In this document: positions 1 through 5,522 of the stretch, one piece after another | Layout of the letters: every line of letters starts with the position of its first letter | Numbering within the stretch: position 1 is the first letter of the stretch | Assembly: GCA_003171295.1 (NCBI GenBank) | Contig: PMYF01000409.1 | Span: 1 to 7,353, forward strand | Length of the DNA: 7,353 bases | From: Acidobacteriota bacterium | GTDB taxonomy: Bacteria > Acidobacteriota > Terriglobia > UBA7540 | Reading direction: 5' to 3' | Program-made: the position numbers and the translations under genes | Notes under the pieces: generated by a model | Databases searched by the model: none | Told to the model about the DNA's origin: nothing | Seen by the model: only the letters and a program-made list of their open reading frames with translations

Positions 1-258
1 AACGCTTTTGCGGAACGCTGGGTACGATCGGTCAAAGAGGAGTGCCTATCCAAGCTGATCCTGTTGGGGGAAGCTTCCTTGAAGAGAGCGCTAACCCAAT
101 TCCAGGAGCATTACCACGCCGCAAGAAATCATCAGGGCAGAGGCAATAAGCTGCTGTTTCCTCGACCCACTCCACCGAAATCTCCCCTGCGTGGGACCGT
201 TCGATGCCAGGAGCGATTAGGTGGGCTGCTCAAGTACTATGAGCAGGAGGCGGCATAA
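1..258 (+). CDS. IS transposase, C-terminal fragment (integrase core, DDE type)
   Basis: The frame is open from the first base and stops at TAA 256-258, giving the last 85 residues of a transposase whose start lies left of the window. Fragment residues 1-15 (NAFAERWVRSVKEEC) match the end of a retroviral-type integrase core, where the third acidic catalytic residue sits in the KEE segment. An HYHAARNHQG segment at residues 37-46 and a LLFP segment at 51-54 are typical of the rve_3-type C-terminus of IS3/IS481-like transposases. The first two catalytic Asp residues would lie outside the window. Known for the family: cut-and-paste or copy-paste movement of an insertion sequence. Inferred: this IS is responsible for the loss of the 5' part of the receptor gene downstream. 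The exact IS family cannot be fixed from this fragment. Confidence 0.85.
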   Translation, partial: NAFAERWVRSVKEECLSKLILLGEASLKRALTQFQEHYHAARNHQGRGNKLLFPRPTPPKSPLRGTVRCQERLGGLLKYYEQEAA

Positions 259-728
259 GGTGGGGCGGCAGATGCAGGCGACGGGATTGTACCTGTCTGG
301 ATTGCTGAGCCTGGTACGGGCGGTTTTGAAGGTGACGCGGGCGGTGCACTGGTCCTGGTGGCGCGGCCCCTTACCGATCTGGGTGTTTTTGGGGCATCAG
401 GCGCTGTAGGTAGCGGTCGGGCTCACGGGGCTGTCGAGGAGAGGATCTGGCGAGGAGAGCGAGGGCCTGAGGATTCGTGGGGGGCACCGACTGGACGGAT
501 ATCAAGTGGTGGGAATGTTGTGTTGGCTCGTGTTGCTGGATAACCTGTTGCGGCGAATCGGCGGGGTAGGGGAGTCGGAGTGGTGGCTGGGATCGGGGAA
601 AAGGGAAGTGCTTTTGCTGTCAGGAATCCTGAGCCTGGCATGCGAGTTACGGTTTTGGTCGGGGATGGTGCGTCAGGACAGTAGCGGTTTCCGCAGACGT
701 TAGACTGGCAGACGCTGGGATCGCATCA
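259..728. other. Gene-poor stretch between transposase and truncated receptor; IS right end not located
   Basis: About 470 G-rich bases follow the transposase stop. Short open frames exist on both strands, but none resembles a known protein, and their compositions (runs of W, G and R on one strand, P, T and S on the other) look like chance reading of G-rich DNA. The IS right terminus should lie here or shortly after, before receptor homology starts near 807. It cannot be identified because the matching left terminal repeat is outside the window. An 8-bp direct repeat, gatcgcat, occurs at 719-726 and 745-752, and a short interrupted palindrome (gtttg/caaac) at 766-777. Neither is strong enough to call as an element end. 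Confidence 0.4.
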
Positions 729-2045
729 ATGCTGAACATCCGGCGATCGCATGACCGGACGAGTTGTTTGACCAAACGGGCAGCGCTCGGGACTTATTTT
801 AGGGGCTCCAAGGACCCTTACGTGCAACAATGGAGCTTGAATGTCCAGCACGCATTCACTCCAACCACGATGCTGAGCGTAGGCTACGTAGGAGCCCGCG
901 GGGAGCACCTGATCGGTGATCCTTATCGCAACGCTGACTACGTCCCGACCGCCAAACGTCTACAGTTGCGGAACAACATTTACAATTCTGTTCCCGTGGA
1001 TCCATTGATAGCCTCGATTTACGGTTGTCCGGCAGACGCCTGCCCTGGGACAATCGGCTACTTGCCCTACCCGCAGTACACGAATATTTCCGACATGATT
1101 TCGAATGACGGCTGGAACCTTTACAACTCGTTGCAGGTGAAGTTTGAAAAGCGCACCTCCAAGGGGTTAAACATTATCGCCGCCTACACCTTCCAGAAGA
1201 ACTTGGCGAGCGCCAATCTCAGCGCCCTTGCCAATGCTGAAATTACTCCGGGGTCGTTACAAGGAAACCTGGGTCGGGAACTTGCGATTCCGGGCACTAC
1301 TTCTTTTTCCGGCTCGACTATCGAGGACCCAGACAACCGCCGCCGCTACAAATCTCTGTCTCCGGATGACACTCACCAGATACTCAATCTTGCCGTCGTC
1401 TATGAACTGCCCTTTGGCTATGACAAGCATTTTCTCAACCAAAGCAAGGGTCTCGATAAGCTGGTGGGCGGGTGGAAGCTGAGCCAGAACTGGAACTTCC
1501 AATCGGGAGTACCGCTCGTCTTTACCTCAGGTGCATGCAACGGCATTAGTTGCAAACCAAACCTGATTGGTAATCTTTCTTCCGGACGGGGTGGCAAATC
1601 TCGGGTGCAGCTTGAAAACCAGTGGCTTAATCCCAAGGCGCTTGAAGCCCCATTTGGCTCCGACCCGACCGTTATTAAGGAAGTTACAAGTGGCAACAAT
1701 CCTGATGGCACTCCATTGGATTTCAACACCTTAGATCAATGGTGGGTGTTCGGGAACATCGCCTCCAACGTAGGAAGCGCCCGGTCACCCGGCTACTGGA
1801 ACGCCGACTTGTCGCTCGCCAAGAACTTCTACCTGTCGGAAAGCCGGCATTTCGAGCTTCGTTGGGAATTGCTTAATGCTTTCAACCACCAGAATCTGGG
1901 CATTCCGAAGACGGCCTGGTGCTTACCGCCCAATGCGGATGGCAGCACTGACGCCATTTACCAGTTCGGCTGTCAGTTCGGCAAAATCACGAACGTCCAA
2001 ACCGACCCGCGGGCGATGGAGTTTGCACTAAAGTTCTATTGGTGA
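729..2045 (+). CDS. TonB-dependent receptor (Oar/SusC-like), C-terminal barrel fragment
   Basis: This frame encodes the C-terminal beta-barrel of a large outer-membrane receptor of the carboxypeptidase-regulatory/Oar-like type that is abundant in Acidobacteriota. Recognisable features are KDPYVQQW near residues 28-35, YNSLQVKFEKR at 132-142, an AAYTF strand at 151-155, VYELPFG at 224-230, GGWKLSQNWNFQSGVP at 247-262, LLNAFNHQNLG at 381-391, and a terminal FALKFYW ending in an aromatic residue, the usual BAM insertion signal. Family members usually exceed 1000 residues, with an N-terminal Ig-like/CarboxypepD_reg domain, a TonB box and a plug; all of these are missing. Receptor homology appears to begin near residue 27 (about 807), so the first 25 or so residues are probably read from IS-derived or junction DNA, and no signal peptide is seen. 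The product is almost certainly non-functional. Family role: TonB-dependent uptake across the outer membrane, often of carbohydrate, which fits the neighbouring glycosidases. Confidence 0.85.
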   Translation: MLNIRRSHDRTSCLTKRAALGTYFRGSKDPYVQQWSLNVQHAFTPTTMLSVGYVGARGEHLIGDPYRNADYVPTAKRLQLRNNIYNSVPVDPLIASIYGCPADACPGTIGYLPYPQYTNISDMISNDGWNLYNSLQVKFEKRTSKGLNIIAAYTFQKNLASANLSALANAEITPGSLQGNLGRELAIPGTTSFSGSTIEDPDNRRRYKSLSPDDTHQILNLAVVYELPFGYDKHFLNQSKGLDKLVGGWKLSQNWNFQSGVPLVFTSGACNGISCKPNLIGNLSSGRGGKSRVQLENQWLNPKALEAPFGSDPTVIKEVTSGNNPDGTPLDFNTLDQWWVFGNIASNVGSARSPGYWNADLSLAKNFYLSESRHFELRWELLNAFNHQNLGIPKTAWCLPPNADGSTDAIYQFGCQFGKITNVQTDPRAMEFALKFYW

Positions 2046-2103
2046 CTTGATAGCGCGGGCATCCCCCGTGTGGTGGCGGCGTATGACTGCCGCCAGAGAG
2101 TGG

Positions 2104-2129
2104 AAGGGCACGGTCAACACCGTGCCCTT
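2104..2129. terminator. Strong hairpin after the receptor gene, possible terminator
   Basis: This is a perfect 11-bp inverted repeat (aagggcacggt / accgtgccctt) with a 4-base loop, 59 bases after the receptor stop codon. A weaker 7-bp hairpin (tggcggc / gccgcca, 2074-2080 with 2089-2095) lies just upstream. No T-run follows on either strand, so it is not a classical intrinsic terminator. It may still stop transcription or stabilise the mRNA 3' end. The remainder of the 2046-2377 gap shows no gene and no promoter I would defend. Confidence 0.5.
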
Positions 2130-2363
2130 GCGCTCGGAGGTTAGAGAGTTGGGAGATCACGGAGGGGGAACGTGCTGTATCTTCGGTGACAACTCAGAAA
2201 TAAGATCTTTTCTCAGTGCTGGATGAATAAAAGTTAACGAGGACCCACAAAGGGCACCAGCCCACGCGATCCGAATGAGCTTGCCTGCGCCGGTACAGGC
2301 CTCCTCGCTTTCATTCCGAACGCTTTATTGTTGCCTCCTCAGTTTCTGGACCGACCACACACG

Positions 2364-2370
2364 AAGGAAG
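2364..2370 (+). promoter_or_regulatory. Ribosome binding site of the GH27 gene
   Basis: An aaggaag purine run lies 7 bases upstream of ATG 2378. It supports this start over other candidates and shows that the 5' end of the GH27 gene is intact, in contrast to its lost 3' end. Confidence 0.7.
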
Positions 2371-2377
2371 ACCTCTG

Positions 2378-3325
2378 ATGCGACGTGCGATTCTAGGCAC
2401 CATTCTTCTGTTCTCCCCAAGTCTTTTGCCTCTCGGTGCGCAGGACGGCAAACCTGCGCACTGGCTCGCTGCCATTCCTCCCATGGGCTGGAGCAGTTGG
2501 GACTCCTATGGACTGACGATCAACGAAACGGAATACAAGGCGAACGTTAACTGGATGGCAAAGCGCCTCAAACAGTTCGGGTGGCAGTACGCGGTGATAG
2601 AAGAAGGCTGGTATTTGCAGAACCCGAAAAGCGGTGGCAAGCCCGCTTGGCAATTTATCCTTGATAACTGCAAGACGAGCAAGTGCCTCGGCCTGGTGCC
2701 CGAGCGGGTCGCCATAGCAGCCGAGGATGACGGCTGGATAGTTCGGGACATCATCATCTGGCATAAGAAGAACCCCGTCCCGGAGAGCGTCAAAGACAGG
2801 TGCACCCGCTCCTACGAACCCATCCTGATGCTCACCAAGAAGAAACGCTACTACTGGGACGCCAAGGCGATAGAGGCGCCTGCCACTTCCGCCCCGTGCC
2901 CCGTCAAGAAGCCAGGTGGCAAATACGGCGAGTTGAAACTCCTGTCCCCGATAGGCAACGCCAAGCACCAAGCATTGGGAAAGCATAACCTCGTGGGCAA
3001 CCGGATAGCCCCCAAGATGACGAGGAACAAGCGAAACGTCTGGACTATTGCCACCGAACCCCACCGGGACGCACATGTCGCCCAGTTTCCGTCAGAATTG
3101 CTACGCCTGGGCATCAAGGCTGGCAGCCGCCCTGGGGACTTGGTGCTCGACCCGTTCGCTGGCTCCGGCACGACTGGCATCGTGGCGAGGGAGCTTGGCA
3201 GGAACGCTGTCCTGCTGGACATCTCGGCGGTGTATGCCCAGATGATGAGGGAAAAGCTGGAAGGGAAGAAGCATGACAAAGCTGGCATAGCGCAAGTCGA
3301 GGTTGATAGTGGAGAACCCCTGTGA
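2378..3325 (+). CDS. Chimeric ORF: secreted GH27 alpha-galactosidase N-terminus joined in frame to DNA methyltransferase C-terminus
   Basis: Residues 1-22 form a signal peptide (MRR, a hydrophobic run, then a cleavage site near GAQ). Residues 30-97 match the start of the GH27 barrel: PPMGWSSWDSYG at 34-45, YAVIEEGWYLQNP at 71-83 and GKPAWQFILD at 87-96. The catalytic Asp residues of GH27 lie further downstream in the family and are lost. From about residue 99 the protein is a beta-class N4-cytosine/N6-adenine methyltransferase: CLGLVPERVA at 103-112, GWIVRDIIIWHKKNPVPESVKDR at 119-141, YYWDAKAI at 158-165, RNVWTI at 219-224, FPSELL at 237-242, and the SAM-binding motif I DPFAGSGTTG at 258-267. 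The N-terminal (D/S)PPY catalytic motif IV is absent, so methylation is not expected. The two families share no function: GH27 acts in the periplasm or outside the cell, the methyltransferase in the cytoplasm. The junction lies near 2666-2676. I infer a deletion or insertion scar, or an assembly chimera, that stayed in frame by chance. Confidence 0.88.
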   Translation: MRRAILGTILLFSPSLLPLGAQDGKPAHWLAAIPPMGWSSWDSYGLTINETEYKANVNWMAKRLKQFGWQYAVIEEGWYLQNPKSGGKPAWQFILDNCKTSKCLGLVPERVAIAAEDDGWIVRDIIIWHKKNPVPESVKDRCTRSYEPILMLTKKKRYYWDAKAIEAPATSAPCPVKKPGGKYGELKLLSPIGNAKHQALGKHNLVGNRIAPKMTRNKRNVWTIATEPHRDAHVAQFPSELLRLGIKAGSRPGDLVLDPFAGSGTTGIVARELGRNAVLLDISAVYAQMMREKLEGKKHDKAGIAQVEVDSGEPL

Positions 3326-3497
3326 CATCCAGGGTCGCTCCTTGGTTGCGCAGATAGAGGCGTGAGGATTGTCCCTCCGCCTCAAGGGCTGCCAGCACCG
3401 GCTGAAGATTACCTGGGCGCAAGCCTATAACCGTTCGGCGACCACAGGGCAATGTCAAGCGGACCATATAACGGCCCTTACCCCTGTCCAGTCTCAT
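3114..3497 (-). CDS. Possible small hypothetical protein, antisense to the methyltransferase 3' end
   Basis: The minus-strand ATG at 3497-3495 has a gaggg ribosome binding site at 3508-3504, six bases away, overlapping the stop (TGA at 3509-3507) of another short minus-strand frame. The frame could encode 127 residues. The first 65 or so look protein-like: a YMVRLTLP strand at 10-17, RRTVIGLRPG at 20-29, and an amphipathic stretch LQPVLAALEAEG at 31-42. After about residue 62 the frame runs antisense to methyltransferase coding DNA and becomes rich in C, S and P, as expected of shadow reading. I recognise no family. If real, it is a small phage- or element-type gene whose 3' end was altered when it came to overlap the convergent methyltransferase; otherwise it is chance. 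Confidence 0.3.
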   Translation of the reverse strand: MRLDRGKGRYMVRLTLPCGRRTVIGLRPGNLQPVLAALEAEGQSSRLYLRNQGATLDVTGVLHYQPRLALCQLCHASSLPAFPSSSGHTPPRCPAGQRSCQAPSPRCQSCRSQRTGRAPSPQGGCQP

Positions 3498-4016
3498 CAG
3501 TCACCCTCAATAGGCAGTCGCCGCGCTCCTAACCCATTCCGCTGACCGTCGAGCGATTTCAGCCTGCTGAGCCGTTCGCGCAATCTTCCAAGTAGCGGTT
3601 TTCACTTGCCGCTTGCTGCGGTCTTGGCAGCGTACTCCCGCAGTGCCTCGAAGCCCGCGCAACGCACGTCGGCGGAAGCAGGCGGGGATGCTCAAGAGTC
3701 CGGCTCGGCCAAGCCGAGAGCGTCAATGGCGGAATCAGAAGGCACCCTCATTAGAATCCGCATTGTCACCATGCAAGTCAACGCTGACAGAAGGTGACCG
3801 GGTGACTATGCGCACGGCTCGCGGGTGGTCCTGGCCGCGACAGAGCTGGCGGGTCGGCGAGAACTTGAGCATGGCCCACGGCCAAATCATGGCCAGAGGC
3901 GGCTGGCGGGGATGTCAGGGAAGGCGGGCCTGTCGAGGAGCAGAAAACTGACTACCGAAACCATAGGTGAGGTTTTGTGCAGGAGTGGGTATTAGAGAGA
4001 TGAATGGGAGGAATTG
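3326..4016. other. Region without a confident gene between methyltransferase fragment and xis
   Basis: Apart from the possible minus-strand gene ending in 3114-3497, I can defend no gene here. On the minus strand a 62-codon frame covers 3695-3507. Within it, a GTG at 3605-3603 would give a 32-residue basic peptide beginning KTATWKIARTAQQAE, and in a second frame a peptide ending FEALREYAAKTAASGK stops at the TGA overlapping that GTG (shared GTGA). This overlap resembles tightly packed phage genes, but the peptides are very short. On the plus strand a frame from GTG 3825 to a stop near 3993 reads VVLAATELAGRREL and onward, unrecognised. A 6-bp hairpin (ctcggc / gccgag) lies at 3704-3718. Decayed element DNA is the likeliest description. 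Confidence 0.4.
4006..4012 (+). promoter_or_regulatory. Ribosome binding site of the excisionase-like gene
   Basis: The gggagga run lies just before TTG 4014 and ATG 4017. With GGAG at 4007-4010 the spacing to ATG 4017 is six bases; the TTG would be only three bases away. ATG 4017 is therefore the better start. Confidence 0.65.
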
Positions 4017-4229
4017 ATGGAAAACAAGGTCTTGAAGACCAAGGAGGCGGCCAGGTACATCGGCGTCTCTCCCTGGAAATTGAGGAAGTTGGTACACGAG
4101 GGGCGTCTGGCGCACCTGTCGGACGGCGACAACACATCCGCTCTGCGGTTCCTCGTCGCTGACTTGGACGAATACCTGAATCGGTGCAGGGTCCCGGCGG
4201 CCCCGGACTTCTCGGCATGTGCGGCATAG
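4017..4229 (+). CDS. xis: Excisionase-like helix-turn-helix protein
   Basis: This is a 70-residue protein with a MerR/excisionase-type winged helix-turn-helix (HTH_17 style) at residues 6-34: LKTKEAARYIGVS forms the first helix and turn, and PWKLRKLVHEGRL the recognition helix and wing entry. RFLVADLDEYL at 44-54 is the usual closing segment of this fold, where the family often reads RF...DLDAYL. Family role: a small DNA-binding accessory factor that bends att DNA and steers the recombinase toward excision, often also repressing int. Its position 73 bases upstream of a tyrosine recombinase on the same strand, probably co-transcribed with it, supports this role. It could instead be a transcriptional regulator of the element, since the sequence alone does not separate the two. 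The gene symbol is by role only. Confidence 0.75.
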   Translation: MENKVLKTKEAARYIGVSPWKLRKLVHEGRLAHLSDGDNTSALRFLVADLDEYLNRCRVPAAPDFSACAA

Positions 4230-4290
4230 GCCATAAATGTAGGCCAGATTCTACTTTCCTTCTCTGGCATGGGCCGTGTACATTATGGAC

Positions 4291-4294
4291 AGGA
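4291..4294 (+). promoter_or_regulatory. Shine-Dalgarno site that sets the integrase start
   Basis: AGGA lies eight bases before ATG 4303. The in-frame alternatives GTG 4276 and ATG 4285 have no comparable purine run upstream. Conserved sequence also begins soon after 4303, so ATG 4303 is the preferred start. Confidence 0.6.
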
Positions 4295-4302
4295 AAAACG
4301 TT

Positions 4303-5415
4303 ATGGCAAAGAGACCAAGGGGAACGGGCTGTTTGTATCAGCAGCCAGGAAGCGAAATCTGGTGGGTGCAGTTCCACCGGAACGGGCAACGCTTCCGGGA
4401 GTCCACCGGCACCGACAACAAGCGAAAGGCTCAGGATTACCTCCGTGACAAAATTGCGGAGGCGAGCCTCGGGACCTACAGCCCCCTAGCCTCGCGGGTG
4501 ACGGTGGCGGAACTTGTTGAGGCCAAGCTGAGCCTCGACAGGGCCAACGCCCTCCGGGATGCCGCCCATGGGGGGAGGCGGTGGAAGCTCCACCTCCAGC
4601 CTGCGTTTGGCCACCTGAAGGCCGCAAGCCTCTCCACACCTATCCTCAGCAAGTATGTCGAGCAGCGGAGAGCGGAGGGAGCCTCCCCTGCGACGGTTAA
4701 CCGCGAACTGGCCCTGCTGCGGGCGGCCTTCAACCTAGCGAGGAAGTCGAACTTGGTCCGGACCGTCCCTTGGTTCCCAATGCTGGCTGAGAACAACGCC
4801 CGCAAGGGCTTCCTCCGCGACGACCAGTACGCGAAGCTGGTCAAGGAGTGCGGCAGGGCGGGGTTGTGGCTCAGGTCCCTGTTCGAGGTCGCCTATACCT
4901 ACGGTTGGCGCAGGGGCGAGCTCGTCGGCCTGAAATGCAGGCAGATCGACCTCGCCGCCAGGACCATCCGCCTCTTCGATTCCAAGAACCATTGCGGCCG
5001 CGTCGTCGTGATGATGGAGAACGTCTATGCCCTGCTCTCGGCCTGCGTTGCCCGGAAGGGCGAGGACGACTTCGTCTTCACTTGGCCGGACGGCCGCCCT
5101 GTGAAAGATTTCCGGGCAACGTGGACCAAGGTAACCAAGGCCGCAGGGTGCCCAGGGCTGCTCCTTCATGACCTCCGCAGGACTGGCGTGCGCAACCTGC
5201 GCCGCCTTGGCGTCGCGGAGTCTGTGGCCATGCGGATTTCCGGGCACAAGACGGCTGCCGTGTTCAGGCGCTATGACATCACTGACGAGGCCGACCTCGC
5301 GGAGGCCGCGAAGCTCCTTGACGCAAAGGCGAGGATGGCGGAGAATCAGTTTGGCCATAGTTTAGCCATAGTCGAGGCTGTCCATGGACAGGATGTCACC
5401 AAGCCTGTCAACTAA
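4303..5415 (+). CDS. int: Tyrosine recombinase / phage-type integrase, apparently complete
   Basis: The protein has 370 residues from ATG 4303 (379 if GTG 4276 is used). Its N-terminus (GTGCLYQQPGSEIWWVQFHRNGQ, then STGT) resembles the AP2-like arm-binding domain of phage integrases. A core-binding (SAM-like) region follows at about 65-155, with SPATVNRELALLRAAFNLA as its typical helix. The catalytic domain keeps every expected residue: Arg203 in YGWRRGEL, Lys228 in FDSKNH, His279 and Arg282 in LHDLRR, His305 in ISGHK and the nucleophile Tyr314 in RRYDI. Length and domain order are normal for the family, and I see no frameshift. Family role: site-specific strand exchange between attP and a chromosomal attB, commonly a tRNA gene. 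The gene ends 18 bases before tRNA-Leu, which points to that tRNA as a candidate target. It is likely expressed with the upstream xis-like gene. Confidence 0.93.
   Translation: MAKRPRGTGCLYQQPGSEIWWVQFHRNGQRFRESTGTDNKRKAQDYLRDKIAEASLGTYSPLASRVTVAELVEAKLSLDRANALRDAAHGGRRWKLHLQPAFGHLKAASLSTPILSKYVEQRRAEGASPATVNRELALLRAAFNLARKSNLVRTVPWFPMLAENNARKGFLRDDQYAKLVKECGRAGLWLRSLFEVAYTYGWRRGELVGLKCRQIDLAARTIRLFDSKNHCGRVVVMMENVYALLSACVARKGEDDFVFTWPDGRPVKDFRATWTKVTKAAGCPGLLLHDLRRTGVRNLRRLGVAESVAMRISGHKTAAVFRRYDITDEADLAEAAKLLDAKARMAENQFGHSLAIVEAVHGQDVTKPVN
5378..5391. repeat. 14-bp perfect palindrome in the 3' end of int
   Basis: The sequence ctgtccatggacag is its own reverse complement and lies 43 bases before the tRNA. 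Two direct copies of gccatagt (5354-5361 and 5365-5372, 11-bp period) stand just upstream. Their position is where recombinase or excisionase arm sites could lie. All are inside coding sequence and could occur by chance. Confidence 0.3.
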
Positions 5416-5433
5416 CTCCTTTCGATTCAATGT

Positions 5434-5522
5434 GCGGGGGTGGCGGAACTGGTAGACGCAAGGGACTTAAAATCCCTCGGCCTGCAAAGGCTGTGCGGGT
5501 TCGATTCCCGCCCCCCGCACCA
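5434..5522 (+). tRNA. tRNA-Leu, anticodon UAA, CCA encoded
   Basis: This is a class II tRNA of 89 bases. The acceptor stem GCGGGGG (5434-5440) pairs perfectly with CCCCCGC (5512-5518), followed by discriminator A5519 and genomic CCA 5520-5522. The D stem is gcg/cgc (5443-5445 with 5457-5459). The anticodon stem AGGGA/TCCCT (5461-5465 with 5473-5477) encloses loop CTTAAAA, with TAA at 5468-5470, which reads leucine UUA. A long variable arm (gcc/ggc) spans about 5478-5494. The T arm GCGGG-TTCGATT-CCCGC covers 5495-5511. All stems are intact, so it should be functional. It is the likely integration target of the adjacent recombinase, or it was carried in by the element. Confidence 0.97.

Larger units (their letters stand above)
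2669..5433. mobile_element. Remnant of an integrative element or prophage (methyltransferase fragment, xis, int) next to tRNA-Leu
   Basis: The segment holds a 5'-truncated DNA methyltransferase, an excisionase-like gene and a complete tyrosine recombinase immediately before a tRNA gene, the usual content of one end of a tRNA-targeting integrative element or prophage. Its left limit is inferred from the point where GH27 coding sequence changes to methyltransferase; its right limit is the start of the tRNA. No structural, replication or conjugation genes are visible, so most of the element is missing if it ends here. I found no copy of the tRNA 3' end near the left limit, so the borders are not demonstrated att sites. 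The attachment model also has a problem: the element lies on the 5' side of an intact tRNA. Confidence 0.5.

Noticed and set aside
221..703. Several 60-70 codon frames on both strands between transposase and receptor
   Set aside because: They overlap each other, have no recognisable motifs or good start signals, and show W/G/R- or P/S/T-rich compositions typical of non-coding G-rich DNA.
2393..3076. 227-codon minus-strand open frame
   Set aside because: It is antisense to the GH27-methyltransferase frame, whose motifs are unmistakable, and has no family resemblance of its own.
2378..3325. A novel secreted glycosidase-methyltransferase fusion with dual activity
   Set aside because: Both catalytic centres are missing and the parts act in different compartments, so a rearrangement scar or misassembly is far more likely.
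3326..4016. CRISPR array, restriction-modification partner or toxin-antitoxin pair near the methyltransferase
   Set aside because: No regularly spaced repeats, no endonuclease-like frame and no recognisable toxin or antitoxin motif were found.
4276..4302. GTG 4276 or ATG 4285 as the integrase start
   Set aside because: Neither has a Shine-Dalgarno sequence, whereas ATG 4303 has AGGA at eight bases and precedes all conserved sequence.
4848..5171. Plus-strand alternative frame inside int, rich in R and P
   Set aside because: It lies wholly inside the integrase, has no ribosome binding site, and its composition is that of an out-of-frame reading.
4735..5358. 207-codon minus-strand open frame
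   Set aside because: It is antisense to the integrase catalytic domain, a shadow produced by high GC.
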